Shown: positions 1 through 9,726 of the stretch, one piece after another
How the letters are laid out: each line of letters begins with the position of its first letter
Position numbering within the stretch: position 1 is the first letter of the stretch
Assembly (NCBI RefSeq): GCF_002835935.1
Contig: NZ_PJCF01000004.1
Coordinates: forward strand, 806,001-870,000
Source: Paraglaciecola sp. MB-3u-78
Lineage (GTDB): Bacteria; Pseudomonadota; Gammaproteobacteria; Enterobacterales; Alteromonadaceae
Length of the DNA stretch: 64,000 nucleotides
Reading direction: 5' to 3'
Notes under the pieces: generated by a model
Told to the model about the DNA's origin: nothing
The model's database searches: none
The model's input: only the letters and a program-made list of their open reading frames with translations
Translations under genes and position numbers: made by a program

Positions 1-1509
1 GGCTAATCTGTCATCCCAGCTTCTATTTAATTCGATGATGTTTTTCTCGATATCCTTCACATTATATTCCGCATTATTATTTTTCACTCTGACAATGTAA
101 TGGGTTCTCGCATAGACAGATTCTGAAAAATAAGTGGTAAATTCAACATCTTCTTCGCTGGCGAAAGATTGTTTTAGTAGTACCTGAGTATCTTTTCGTA
201 ACTGGGTGTTATAACGCTCTCTGGGTACAAACACCATACAAGAAATAAAACGGCCAAATACATCTTTACGTGGAAACAGCCTAGAGATCCCACGCTCTTG
301 CATTTGAAAAATACCCAATACAATTTTTGCGAGTTCTTTAACGCTGCCTTGAAGTAATTCGTCTCGAGGATAGGTTTCAATTATATTCAAAAAAGCTTTA
401 TGCCCATGTGAGCCAGGATCAAAACCAGACAATTTAGATATTTCGTTGATTTTTTCCTGAAGCACAGGCAATTGTGTAGCACTACTATTATAAAATGAAG
501 CTGAGTAAAGACCAATAAACCTATCTTCTCCAATGACCTTACCTTCATCATCAAAACGTTTAATGCCAACATAATCTAAATAGGCGGGACGATGAACCCT
601 AGAGCGTGAATTGGTTTTTGTCAGCATCAATGGGTTATGACTCAGTGCTTCTTCTCTAGCCGAAGGCGGAATATTTGACAATACTCGGTCACGATTAGTC
701 TTTGAGTTTTTCATCAGGCCTAAACTAGAATCATTATCGGCGACCCAGCGGTAATCACCTTTTATAGCCTTAGCGCTATAAGAACGGTATCCCATTAAGG
801 TGAAATTGTGATCGTTAAGCCATGCTAAAAAGTTTTCAGTTTGTTTTTTCTGCACTTCAGATATTGGACACTGACTAGTTTTGAATTCCTCAATAATATC
901 TCTTAACCTAGCTCGCATGGGTTGCCAATCTTGCACCGCCATAGACACATCGTTAACGACTGACATCAGCTCATCTGTGAGTTGCTCTAAAGCAAGTTTT
1001 GATGTTTGTCTGTCTACTTCAATCAGAACAACGGTTTGTCTGATAACCTCTTTGTTTTTACTGCTACTACTTTCAAAGGAAACTAATGTGTGTTGATCAT
1101 CACGCTTCAGTCCAATAGGACAATGCAATAACAAGTGTGCCGTTATGCCCATTTTATTCAGTGCCATTCGAACTGAATCCACTAAAAATGGCATATCAGT
1201 GACAATAATTTCTACTATAGTATGAGTTGATTGCCATCCGTGTTTACTAATGGCGGGATTAAAAGCGCGAATAAAAGGTGCATCGCCTTGATAATCCACA
1301 AACTGATTCCACAAACTCAAGGTTGCACCGTAAAGGTTATCCTCAGTTCGGTTATCTAAATCATCATGTGCAATGTTTTTGAAGAGTATTTTGGAAAAAT
1401 TTGTAACTTGTTCAACCCGATCAGAAGCGACTTTTTTATTAATCAATTTATAGACATTTTCAAGTAGAACTGAATGTTGGTTATCTGCAACCGTCATATG
1501 TTTACCCAT
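1..1509 (-). CDS. NAD-specific glutamate dehydrogenase, large type (N-terminal part, runs off the window)
   Basis: The open frame runs from an ATG at 1509 through position 1 without a stop, giving 503 codons of N-terminal sequence. It resembles the roughly 1600-residue NAD-glutamate dehydrogenase family (bacterial Bac_GDH), which deaminates glutamate to 2-oxoglutarate in the cytoplasm. The stretches DMPFLVDSVRMALNKMGI and HNFTLMGYRSY are typical of the regulatory N-terminal part; the catalytic dehydrogenase domain would lie outside the window. A second in-frame ATG at 1497 (MTVADNQ) is an equally possible start, since neither has a clear Shine-Dalgarno sequence. It is the only gene of its kind here and is separated from the upstream DUF2835 gene by about 290 bp that includes a terminator. 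Family call is firm; the exact start is not. Confidence 0.88.
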   Translation of the reverse strand, partial: MGKHMTVADNQHSVLLENVYKLINKKVASDRVEQVTNFSKILFKNIAHDDLDNRTEDNLYGATLSLWNQFVDYQGDAPFIRAFNPAISKHGWQSTHTIVEIIVTDMPFLVDSVRMALNKMGITAHLLLHCPIGLKRDDQHTLVSFESSSSKNKEVIRQTVVLIEVDRQTSKLALEQLTDELMSVVNDVSMAVQDWQPMRARLRDIIEEFKTSQCPISEVQKKQTENFLAWLNDHNFTLMGYRSYSAKAIKGDYRWVADNDSSLGLMKNSKTNRDRVLSNIPPSAREEALSHNPLMLTKTNSRSRVHRPAYLDYVGIKRFDDEGKVIGEDRFIGLYSASFYNSSATQLPVLQEKINEISKLSGFDPGSHGHKAFLNIIETYPRDELLQGSVKELAKIVLGIFQMQERGISRLFPRKDVFGRFISCMVFVPRERYNTQLRKDTQVLLKQSFASEEDVEFTTYFSESVYARTHYIVRVKNNNAEYNVKDIEKNIIELNRSWDDRLA

Positions 1510-1716
1510 TCTTTTTTAACTTATTAGTAGTAGGAAAATTTGTAATTACCGAGCAGACTAAGGTATTTATGATTAGCTACGCTCGATTAGACAAAAGACT
1601 GAGATATATAAAATTTTTTGTAACTTATGACACATTCTCGCTAAAATTATCGCGCAATAAAAGACTTATATTTACTTAATCTTTACAAATTTCATAGCTA
1701 TGCAAATTGAAAGCAT

Positions 1717-1736
1717 AAAAAAGGCCCATAAGGGCC
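1717..1736 (-). terminator. Rho-independent terminator after the DUF2835 gene
   Basis: Read on the minus strand, a GGCCC/GGGCC stem (1732-1736 with 1723-1727) with a 4-nt loop is followed by six T residues (1722-1717). It sits about 60 bp downstream of the DUF2835 stop codon and before the promoter region of the glutamate dehydrogenase gene. Confidence 0.7.
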
Positions 1737-1796
1737 CTTAGAGTGGAAATTGACTAAATACTTATGCAGTTTATTTTCACAAGCAATGCAGTCTTA

Positions 1797-2018
1797 TTAT
1801 GCTACTTTTTCAAAACTCTTAATTTTATTATTATCGTCAATCATTAATCTAAATCTACCCTTTATACCCATTGGACTCACATGGGGTCGTAAATTTCTGA
1901 CTGGTAATTGGATCCTTTTACCGTTGTCAGCTTTCATCACAACACTATTGATGCCTGGAATATAGAGCTGCACACATAATTCATATTTGAGCGACAAGGT
2001 AAAATAAAAGGTCTGCAT
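1797..2018 (-). CDS. DUF2835 family protein
   Basis: This 73-residue protein matches the small DUF2835 family: it starts MQTFYFTLSLKYE and has the conserved segments YIPGINSVVMKADNGKRIQLP, RNLRPHVSPMGIKGRFRL and a C-terminal NKIKSFEKVA. The function is unknown. It begins 31 bp after the pepN stop on the same strand, so it is probably the last gene of a pepN transcript, which would end at the terminator near 1717-1736. An overlapping plus-strand frame of similar length has no recognisable content and is rejected. Confidence 0.85.
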   Translation of the reverse strand: MQTFYFTLSLKYELCVQLYIPGINSVVMKADNGKRIQLPVRNLRPHVSPMGIKGRFRLMIDDNNKIKSFEKVA

Positions 2019-2049
2019 TGTGCTGTTCTTAATCTACGTTTAATGGCCA

Positions 2050-4659
2050 CTAGGGCAAACTTTTTGTTATTTTTTCAAATAAGTCGATACTCAACCCCTT
2101 TGTATTACCGATACGCATTAGCTGATGTTGCATAAGTTGTTGTCTGGTTTTATCTACTTTTTGCCATTGTATTAAAGGCGTAATAATCCGCGCAGCAATT
2201 TGAGGGTTAACCTCATTTAACTTTATCAGATAATCAGCTACAAACTTATAACCAGAGCCATCAATATTGTGGAATCCAGCCACATTAAAAAAGCTAAAGG
2301 TACCGATTAAAGCTCTCACTCTATTAGGATTATTAATGGTGAATTGGCTGTGCCCCATCAATATGCTAATACGCGCAAGAATATCTGATCGATCGGTATT
2401 AGCATGCAAAGCAAACCACTTATCCAACACTAACGGGTCCCCATGCCATTTATGTTCAAACGCTAACATCAGTTTTTCAAATAAATCCAAGTCGCCTAAT
2501 TGAGCTGCACCTAACACACCCAAAGAATCGGTCATATTATCTGCGTTATTAAATTGATGTGTTAAAAGTTGTTCAACATCAGGTAGTTCTGACAGGGTTA
2601 AATACTTAAGCGCAAGATTTCGCATTTTTCTTTGTTCAACTTGCTTTGATTGGTAGACATAAGGTTGTTGTTCAAACGTCGAATAATGGCGCAACCAATT
2701 AGCTTGATATGTTTTAGCTAATGCTTTGAATAATTGTTTTCGTGACTGATTTAATACGTCTATATCGACTGATTCCATTTGTTGGAACAAAGTCTCAAAA
2801 CTTGGCAAGGTCAGTATCTCGGCTTTTAATGCCAACGAGATATCCATTGCCTCAATAATAGGTTCAAACATTCCGACGGTTTGAGCAATAGAGGCCATTT
2901 GTTGCTGTTCAGTTTGATCCGCTAAATTATGGATACAATCACTAAATAATTTTTGACCTGCATCCCAACGAGCAAATTCATCAGGTGATCCCAACATAAC
3001 CTTGCCTAACTGTTGTTGGCTGTAGGGATAATCTAGCTTAACAGGCGCACTAAAACCATGAAGCAATGAAGGAATGGGTTTTGAATCAACATTTTTAAAT
3101 TCGAGACTTTGTTGGGTATCATTTAACTCTAAAGTCATTTGCTCTTTGTCAGAATCACCCAACATTAAAGGTTCAAGTTTATCGTTAAGCAGACTAAATT
3201 GAATAGGAATGACTAAGTTCTGTTTTTCTTTTTGTTCAAAAGTAGCAGAATGTTGCTGTTGGAATTCAATTCGATACATTTTTAAACTTGCATCGTAAGA
3301 GTCTGTAACTACAACTTGAGGTGTCCCCGATTGACTATACCAACGTCTAAACTGCGATAAATCTTTATCATTGGCATCTTGCATGGCTTGCACAAAATCA
3401 TCACAAGTAACAGCTTGGCCATCAAATCGTTTGAAGTAGAGTTTGATACCTGCTAAGAAGCCTGTCTTACCTAACAATGTAAATAACATTCTGATCACTT
3501 CAGAGCCTTTGTCATACACAGTAACAGTATAGAAATTATTCATTTCAATCACTTCATCAGGCCTGATGGGGTGTGACATAGCGCTTGCATCTTCGGCAAA
3601 CTGTCGTTCTCGAATGACTTTTACGTTTTGGATTCGATTAACAATAGGTGAAGACATGTCAGCACTAAATTGCTGATCACGAAAAACAGTTAATCCTTCT
3701 TTTAAACTTAACTGAAACCAATCACGGCAGGTTACTCTATTACCAGTCCAATTATGGAAGTATTCATGGGCAATAACGGCTTCGATATTAAAATAGTCTT
3801 CATCTGTGGCGGTTTGTGCATCGGCCAACACAAATTTACTGTTAAATACATTAAGCCCCTTGTTTTCCATGGCACCCATATTAAAAAAGTCGACAGCCAC
3901 TACCATGTAAATTTCAAGGTCGTACTCTAGACCAAACTCAGTTTCGTCCCACTTCATGGCTTTTTTTAGTGAATCAAGGGCGTGTTGGCCTCTGCCTAAC
4001 ATGCCTTTATCTACAAATAACTCTAAGGCAATGGTTCTACCTGACTGGGTCACAAAACTGTCTTCCAAAAGATCAAAATCACCAGCGACTAAGGCAAATA
4101 AATAACAAGGTTTTTTAAAGGGATCTGACCACTTCACCCAGTGATTGCCATCACTTAAGTCACCAGAATCGACCTTGTTGCCATTAGACAGTAAAAAAGG
4201 AAAATGTTTTTTGTCCGCAATTATTTTGACATCATAAGTTGCCAATACATCAGGTCTATCCAGAAAATACGTGATTTTTCTAAAACCTTCGGCCTCACAT
4301 TGAGTGCAATACGCCCCTGCTTGGAGATATAAACCTTCTAAACTAGAGTTATCTTTGGGGTTAATAATATTTTCAATACGTAATTCAAATTCATCATTAT
4401 CGGTATCAATTGTCAGGGACGTGTCTGTTTGCTGATAATTAGAAACATCTTTACCATTGATGTGCACAGACGATAACTGAATGCCTTCACCATCCAAAAT
4501 AAGAGGTTTGTTGTGTGTTCCGTTTCTGGTGACTTTAGAAACACAGATCACCTTTGTGCTTTTATCAATCAAGGTAAATTCTAGTTCTACGTGATTGATT
4601 AAAAAGTCAGGTTGTCGGTAGTCGGAGCGCTTTTTTACAGCAGGAATAATAGTAGACAT
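2050..4659 (-). CDS. pepN: aminopeptidase N (M1 zinc metallopeptidase)
   Basis: PepN removes N-terminal amino acids from peptides in the cytoplasm and supports peptide recycling. The 869-residue product is the usual length. It carries the exopeptidase motif GAMEN at about 262-266 and the zinc site HEYFH at 298-302 with the third ligand Glu at about 321, positions almost identical to E. coli PepN. Two adjacent ATG codons exist at 4662 and 4659; a GAGG Shine-Dalgarno lies only 2 nt before the first and 5 nt before the second, so the second is preferred. It is followed by the DUF2835 gene in the same direction and preceded by a strong terminator of the nhaC-type gene, so it probably has its own promoter in 4663-4693. 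Confidence 0.97.
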   Translation of the reverse strand: MSTIIPAVKKRSDYRQPDFLINHVELEFTLIDKSTKVICVSKVTRNGTHNKPLILDGEGIQLSSVHINGKDVSNYQQTDTSLTIDTDNDEFELRIENIINPKDNSSLEGLYLQAGAYCTQCEAEGFRKITYFLDRPDVLATYDVKIIADKKHFPFLLSNGNKVDSGDLSDGNHWVKWSDPFKKPCYLFALVAGDFDLLEDSFVTQSGRTIALELFVDKGMLGRGQHALDSLKKAMKWDETEFGLEYDLEIYMVVAVDFFNMGAMENKGLNVFNSKFVLADAQTATDEDYFNIEAVIAHEYFHNWTGNRVTCRDWFQLSLKEGLTVFRDQQFSADMSSPIVNRIQNVKVIRERQFAEDASAMSHPIRPDEVIEMNNFYTVTVYDKGSEVIRMLFTLLGKTGFLAGIKLYFKRFDGQAVTCDDFVQAMQDANDKDLSQFRRWYSQSGTPQVVVTDSYDASLKMYRIEFQQQHSATFEQKEKQNLVIPIQFSLLNDKLEPLMLGDSDKEQMTLELNDTQQSLEFKNVDSKPIPSLLHGFSAPVKLDYPYSQQQLGKVMLGSPDEFARWDAGQKLFSDCIHNLADQTEQQQMASIAQTVGMFEPIIEAMDISLALKAEILTLPSFETLFQQMESVDIDVLNQSRKQLFKALAKTYQANWLRHYSTFEQQPYVYQSKQVEQRKMRNLALKYLTLSELPDVEQLLTHQFNNADNMTDSLGVLGAAQLGDLDLFEKLMLAFEHKWHGDPLVLDKWFALHANTDRSDILARISILMGHSQFTINNPNRVRALIGTFSFFNVAGFHNIDGSGYKFVADYLIKLNEVNPQIAARIITPLIQWQKVDKTRQQLMQHQLMRIGNTKGLSIDLFEKITKSLP

Positions 4660-4693
4660 CATATCCTCAAAAATGAATAAGATTTAATAGGAC

Positions 4694-4729
4694 ATGCAAA
4701 ACGTGCTGGTAAGCCAGCACGTTTTGCAT
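4694..4729 (-). terminator. Strong hairpin terminator between nhaC-type gene and pepN
   Basis: A perfect 16-bp inverted repeat (4694-4709 with 4714-4729, 4-nt loop) begins just 1 bp beyond the antiporter stop codon. The outer stem contains A4 opposite T4. There is no long T run afterwards, but the position and stem stability suit an end-of-transcript hairpin. Confidence 0.7.
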
Positions 4730-4730
4730 A

Positions 4731-6212
4731 TTAGGCCTTGGTTGTGATTGGTTCCTGTTCAGGTTCAGGAATAGGTATACGTAAGATTTTAATACCTAAG
4801 TAAGCATAAATAATAGCTAAAACAGGGTTTATCAAATTAAAAAACGTATAAAAAATATAATCTAATGGGTTTACTGCCAAAACACCGTGCATATAAACCC
4901 CACAGGTGTTCCATGGGATAAGCGGAGACGTCAATGTTCCGCCATCTTCTAAGCTACGGGATAAATTCAGCTGATGTAAGCCACGTTTTTCAAATTCATT
5001 TTTATACATTCTGCCAGGCATCACAATCGCCATATACTGGTCGGCGGTAATAATATTAGTACCAATACAGGTTAAAATAGTCCGCGTGATCATATCACCT
5101 GCTGTTGTGGCGCCTTTTAAAAATGCACTCACCACTCTTTTAAGCAGCCCAATTCTTTCCAATACAGCGCCAAACGTCATTGCACACATAATTAACCAGA
5201 TAGTATTCAGCATACTCGACATACCGCCGCGACTTAAAAGGTTGTTTAAGGTATCGCTGGGAGTTGAGAAAGAGACACCATCAAACAGTGCCGTCCATAC
5301 CACGACTATCGAGCCTCGAAGAGGGCTTACGCCTTCACCTGCTAGGCTTGCAATAACTTCAGGTTGGAACACCGCAGCCCATATACCACCTAACAATGCG
5401 CCTATAGCAACGGCTGGAAATGCTGGTACTTTTTTAATCGCCATAGTTAACAACACCAACAACGGTATCAACATATGTAAACCCAAATTAAATTCTTGCT
5501 GTAACAAGGTTTGCATTTCTTCGATGCCAGTGGCTGAGTCGGGTAAATCAGCGCCTAAACCAATCACCACAAATAAAATGAGGGTGATAATAATACTAGG
5601 TATAGTGGTCCACATCATATACTGAATATGTTCAAATAAATTAGTCCCCGCTATAGCGGGTGCTAAGTTAGTTGTCTCAGAAAGAGGCGATATTTTATCA
5701 CCAAAATAGGCGCCTGAAATAATGGCCCCGGCTGTAATCGCTTCGGACATGCCCATTCCTATAGACACTCCCATCAGGGCTACACCCACTGTCGCGGCTG
5801 TGGTCCATGAACTACCAATGCTCATTGCGACTATGGCACAAATAAGGCAAGTGGCGGCGTAAAACATCGAAGGGTTTAACAAATCTAAGCCGTAATATAT
5901 CAGGGTTGGAACTGTACCCGCTAACATCCAAGTACCAATAAGTGAGCCCACGGCCAGCAAAATAAGAATGGCACCTAAAGAACGAGAAATTCCTTTAACA
6001 ATACCTTGTTCAATATCATCCCAGCTATAACCATTTTTCAAACCAATAATGGCGGCTATGCCCATAGCTACCAATAAGGCAATTTGGTTAGGACCAAAAG
6101 AGGAATTATCTTCAAATAAATATACCGACCCACCCAACAAAATGACCAATATTACAATTGGAATAAGTGCATCAGATAAAGATGCTTCTACTTTTGGTTT
6201 TTTAATCGTCAT
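4731..6212 (-). CDS. NhaC-type Na+/H+ antiporter family protein
   Basis: This 493-residue protein is very hydrophobic, with about a dozen predicted membrane segments, and belongs to the NhaC family of the ion-transporter superfamily. Characteristic stretches are GSSWTTAATVGVALMG, GAYFGDKISPLSETTN and SLEDGGTLTSPLIPWNTCG. Members exchange Na+ for H+, and some move organic substrates such as amino acids, so the exact substrate is inferred only to the family level. A Shine-Dalgarno AGGA lies 7 nt before the ATG. The gene follows the SNF-type transporter by 52 bp on the same strand with no visible terminator, so the two Na+-linked transporters may be co-transcribed. Confidence 0.9.
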   Translation of the reverse strand: MTIKKPKVEASLSDALIPIVILVILLGGSVYLFEDNSSFGPNQIALLVAMGIAAIIGLKNGYSWDDIEQGIVKGISRSLGAILILLAVGSLIGTWMLAGTVPTLIYYGLDLLNPSMFYAATCLICAIVAMSIGSSWTTAATVGVALMGVSIGMGMSEAITAGAIISGAYFGDKISPLSETTNLAPAIAGTNLFEHIQYMMWTTIPSIIITLILFVVIGLGADLPDSATGIEEMQTLLQQEFNLGLHMLIPLLVLLTMAIKKVPAFPAVAIGALLGGIWAAVFQPEVIASLAGEGVSPLRGSIVVVWTALFDGVSFSTPSDTLNNLLSRGGMSSMLNTIWLIMCAMTFGAVLERIGLLKRVVSAFLKGATTAGDMITRTILTCIGTNIITADQYMAIVMPGRMYKNEFEKRGLHQLNLSRSLEDGGTLTSPLIPWNTCGVYMHGVLAVNPLDYIFYTFFNLINPVLAIIYAYLGIKILRIPIPEPEQEPITTKA

Positions 6213-6264
6213 AACATTTTACAATCCTGGAGTTTTAAATTGGGTTTAAATCTATGTTGTGGGA

Positions 6265-7602
6265 CTAATCCACTATCGAACGGTAAAACATAATAGCGAT
6301 AACCACAGGACATACAAAACGTACATACCATGGCCAAATTTTCCAAAACATACTGCGCTCTGCTTGTTCACTACCCTGTTTTAGTTCCGCTAATATTTGA
6401 TCACGTTTCCATACCCATCCAGCAAAAATACATAAAACGAGTCCGAGCAAGGGCTGACTATACTTAGTGGTTAAGTCTATGACGAATCCAAACAGGCTAT
6501 CCATATTAAATGCAATGGTTGAACTCATAATAAATACTAGAAGCGTTAAAAACCATACTGCCCGTTTCCTGCCAATGCCTTTGCTTTCAACTACATAAGC
6601 AACAGGGACTTCAAGCATTGATATTGAGGACGTTAATGCAGCAATGATCATTAAAGCAAAAAATACAAATGCTACATATATACCGACTGTACCCATTGTT
6701 TCAAATAACGAAGGCAAAACCGCAAAAATCAGGTTTGGGCCTTCGATTAATGCACCACTATCAGAAAATATTTTGACACCGTTATGCAGCGCCACATACA
6801 TAGCGGGAATAATCAGCATTCCTGCTAAAATAGCGACCCCTATATCAACTAAGGCAACGGAAGCCCCAAGGGTGGGCAAATTTTCTTTTTTACTGACGTA
6901 AGACCCGTATACCAACATGGTACCGACTCCTAAAGACATAGAAAAGAAAGCCTGTCCCATTGCATTTATCAGCAGGTTGGGTTCCATGATCAAACTAAAA
7001 TTAGGAAGCAGATAAGCTTTCCATCCCTCCACAGCACCGTCTAAAGTCGATACATAAATAATCAACAAGACAATAATAATAAAAAGGGCTGGCATTAGAC
7101 GGACAGACCATAGCTCAATACCTTGTCTCACCCCTCCAGTGACAATACTGGCAGTTAAACAAAGAAAGATACCAGAAAAAAGAATGTCTCTAGTGTATGA
7201 AGATGATACTAACCAATTTGAAATGGCATCTTGACCCAGCATATCGCTGATAGTTTGCAGAAAGTGGGATAACATCCACCCCGCGACTAATGCATAAAAA
7301 GAAAGAATTAAAGAAACAGTTACAAACCCCCACACACCTGTTGCGCGACCAATATTACTGCCTGATATTTTGCCTAATGCATCCACCATATTTGACCGCG
7401 TTGCGCGGCCAATGATGAGTTCTGCCATCAGCACTGGGTAAGCTAAAAGAAAGGCTAAAACAATATAAACCAGCACAAATGCTGCGCCGCCATTACTAGC
7501 CACTTGAGTTGGAAACCCCCAAATATTACCTAATCCCACCGCCGAGCCAGCGGCAGCCAGCACAAATCCCATTCGAGACGAAAATTCTCCACGTGCAGCC
7601 AT
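6265..7602 (-). CDS. sodium-dependent transporter of the SNF/NSS family
   Basis: The 445-residue product is a neurotransmitter:sodium symporter-type protein of the inner membrane. It starts with the family signature: RMGFVLAAAGSAVGLGNIWGFP lies in TM1, where the unwound GSAVGLGN segment forms the substrate and sodium site, and further TM segments follow. Bacterial relatives take up amino acids with Na+. The substrate cannot be told from the sequence. A Shine-Dalgarno AAGGG lies about 6 nt upstream. The leader contains an AT-rich 9-bp tandem repeat (7621-7654). The gene follows prc across a hairpin and may form a transporter pair with the downstream NhaC-type gene. Confidence 0.93.
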   Translation of the reverse strand: MAARGEFSSRMGFVLAAAGSAVGLGNIWGFPTQVASNGGAAFVLVYIVLAFLLAYPVLMAELIIGRATRSNMVDALGKISGSNIGRATGVWGFVTVSLILSFYALVAGWMLSHFLQTISDMLGQDAISNWLVSSSYTRDILFSGIFLCLTASIVTGGVRQGIELWSVRLMPALFIIIVLLIIYVSTLDGAVEGWKAYLLPNFSLIMEPNLLINAMGQAFFSMSLGVGTMLVYGSYVSKKENLPTLGASVALVDIGVAILAGMLIIPAMYVALHNGVKIFSDSGALIEGPNLIFAVLPSLFETMGTVGIYVAFVFFALMIIAALTSSISMLEVPVAYVVESKGIGRKRAVWFLTLLVFIMSSTIAFNMDSLFGFVIDLTTKYSQPLLGLVLCIFAGWVWKRDQILAELKQGSEQAERSMFWKIWPWYVRFVCPVVIAIMFYRSIVD

Positions 7603-7620
7603 GTGTTGCCCTTTTAAATA

Positions 7621-7654
7621 TTTTTATTATTTTTATTATTTTTATTATTTTTAT
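7621..7654. repeat. 9-bp tandem repeat (TTTTTATTA, 3.8 copies) in a 5' leader
   Basis: Three perfect copies of TTTTTATTA and seven bases of a fourth lie 19-52 bp upstream of the SNF-type transporter start. Copy-number change would alter the spacing between upstream promoter or hairpin elements and the ribosome binding site, not the reading frame. Confidence 0.9.
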
Positions 7655-7661
7655 ATTGAAA

Positions 7662-7680
7662 GGGCTGCATGTGGCAGCCC
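7662..7680 (-). terminator. Hairpin after prc
   Basis: A perfect 7-bp stem GGGCTGC/GCAGCCC with a 5-nt loop lies 9 bp beyond the prc stop. The minus-strand sequence after it is TTTC followed by A/T-rich DNA, so termination may be partial. Confidence 0.55.
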
Positions 7681-7689
7681 GTTGTTATT

Positions 7690-9723
7690 TTATTTGTTAT
7701 TAATGGCGTATTTTCCCATAGTTAATACGTCATAAGTAATATTCGCAGCTTCTTCTAAAAACGGGTCAACTGTTTCAAGTTCTTCCGGTAAGTCATCTAA
7801 GTTTTCAACTTTTTCTAAACCAAGACGAACAAGGCGTTCATTAGTACGCATCAGGTTACGTTGTTCAATTTCGGTTTTTTCTTTTAGTCGTTCTGTTTCG
7901 ACCAAAGAAATAGTTTTATCTTCTTTTTTAATTCTGTAACGCTCTACATCCTCATAGATGTAGTTGAATTCTTTTTTAATCCTTTGATTGTATAACTCTG
8001 TTAAGCCTTTAACCGTATTTTTATTTTCACCAAAAGTGGTGTAGTTGGCTCTAGCAATACTGTCCCAAGGTAGCGCATTTTCTTCTTGGCTTTCACCCCA
8101 ATCAGCATGGTCTATTACCGATGGAAACAAAATATCTGGGATGACACCTTTATGCTGAGTACTGCCACCGTTTATCCGATAAAACTTGGCTATGGTAAAT
8201 TGCACACTGCCCAAAGGGTTTTCGTATAAATCATAAATTCTACCTAACGGGCGGTGTTGCTGCACTGTACCCTTTCCAAAGGTCTGTTCGCCTAAGATTA
8301 AAGCTCGATTATAATCCTGCATGGCGGCAGCAAATATTTCGGAAGCAGATGCACTGTAACGGTCTACTAATACTGTTAGTGGTCCATCATAAAACACCTT
8401 ACCGTCTACATCCTTTTCAAGACGGATCCGACCAGCGCCATCACGAATTTGAACTACAGGACCTTTATCGATAAATAAGCCTGAAAGCAGAGTTGATTCG
8501 GTCAAAGAACCACCACCATTGCCCCTCAAATCAACAATAATACCTCTTACGCCTTGTTCATTAAGGCTTTCAATTTCTTTCGCAACGTCTTTGTGTAAAT
8601 TGTTATAAAAAGAAGGTATTGATATCACCCCCAACTTTTGGTCTTTGTTTGGACCATCTTTAGGGATGTAAACCTCAGATTTTGCAGCGCGATCCTCTAA
8701 TTTTATTTTGTCTCGGGTGAGCGTTACGACTACTGGCACAGTGGATTCAGATGATCCCTTTACTACCTGAAGTTTTACAACGCTGCCTTTGGGTCCTTTT
8801 ATCAGTTCTACTACTTCATCTAAGCGCCATCCAATAACATCAACAAACTCATCTTTATCTTGGGCAACACCTACAATCTTATCTTCAGGTTTAATGTTAT
8901 TAGATAAATCGGCAGGACCGCCAGGCACAACACTACGAATAACAGTAAAGTCATCTTCGCTGAGCAATACGGCACCTATACCTTCAAAAGAGAGGTTCAT
9001 TTCCATTTGGAAACGTTCTGCATTGCGTGGAGACAAATAACTAGTATGCGCTTCGATGCTGCGGGCGAATGAATTCATAACCGTTTGAAAAACATCTTCG
9101 CTAGATGTTTGGGTTAAACGTTTGATTGCACGTTCGTAACGTTTAGTGAGTAGTTCTTGAGTTTTTGGCCAATCTTTACCTGCTAACTTTAAATTAAGTG
9201 CGTCATATTTAACTCTCTGACGCCATAATTCATCTAATTCCTCATTACTTTTAGCCCAGTCTGCCTCTTCTCGGTCATAAACAAACTTGTCATTAGTCAA
9301 TTCAAAATTAAATTCTTTATCTAATAAGCTAAGCGCGTATTCGTATCTCTCGGTTCGACGCTGCATATTAAGTTGATAAATTTCATAGGCAATACTTAAA
9401 TTACCCCGCTCAATCGCATCATCAAATTTAACCCTGTAAGCAGAGAAACTTTTAATATCTGCAGCGCTAAATACATTACGATTAAAATCTAAAGAGTGAA
9501 TAAACCGATCAAATATTTTGATCGATAATTCATCATCTAAATCAATCTGTTTATAGTGGGCGCGCAGAAATTGCGAGGACACTCTTTTAGCTGACGCTAC
9601 GTGTTGCGATTCTTGAGCCAATTTAGGTAAGTCTTTCACACCCAAACTGCTCTCTATTGCTATAGAGCCTGAACTCATCACCAATAAAGCTGATGCCACA
9701 GATATACGAATTGATTTAATCAT
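7690..9723 (-). CDS. prc: carboxy-terminal (tail-specific) processing protease Prc
   Basis: Prc is a periplasmic S41 protease that cuts proteins with non-polar C termini and trims peptidoglycan-linked enzymes. The 677-residue product has an N-terminal signal peptide (about 1-22, ending ...GSIAIES), a PDZ region at about 235-330, and the S41 core with the SASASE motif. The catalytic Ser is about residue 459 and the Lys of TFGKGT about residue 484, 25 residues apart as in E. coli Prc. The C-terminal DUF3340-type tail is present. The start follows proQ by 3 bp, and the AGAGG ribosome site is made by the last codons of proQ, so the two are translationally linked. Confidence 0.97.
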   Translation of the reverse strand: MIKSIRISVASALLVMSSGSIAIESSLGVKDLPKLAQESQHVASAKRVSSQFLRAHYKQIDLDDELSIKIFDRFIHSLDFNRNVFSAADIKSFSAYRVKFDDAIERGNLSIAYEIYQLNMQRRTERYEYALSLLDKEFNFELTNDKFVYDREEADWAKSNEELDELWRQRVKYDALNLKLAGKDWPKTQELLTKRYERAIKRLTQTSSEDVFQTVMNSFARSIEAHTSYLSPRNAERFQMEMNLSFEGIGAVLLSEDDFTVIRSVVPGGPADLSNNIKPEDKIVGVAQDKDEFVDVIGWRLDEVVELIKGPKGSVVKLQVVKGSSESTVPVVVTLTRDKIKLEDRAAKSEVYIPKDGPNKDQKLGVISIPSFYNNLHKDVAKEIESLNEQGVRGIIVDLRGNGGGSLTESTLLSGLFIDKGPVVQIRDGAGRIRLEKDVDGKVFYDGPLTVLVDRYSASASEIFAAAMQDYNRALILGEQTFGKGTVQQHRPLGRIYDLYENPLGSVQFTIAKFYRINGGSTQHKGVIPDILFPSVIDHADWGESQEENALPWDSIARANYTTFGENKNTVKGLTELYNQRIKKEFNYIYEDVERYRIKKEDKTISLVETERLKEKTEIEQRNLMRTNERLVRLGLEKVENLDDLPEELETVDPFLEEAANITYDVLTMGKYAINNK

Positions 9724-9726
9724 TTA

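Noticed and set aside
5086-5625. Plus-strand 179-residue frame opposite the antiporter gene
   Set aside because: It is the antisense shadow of the antiporter coding sequence, with no recognisable content.
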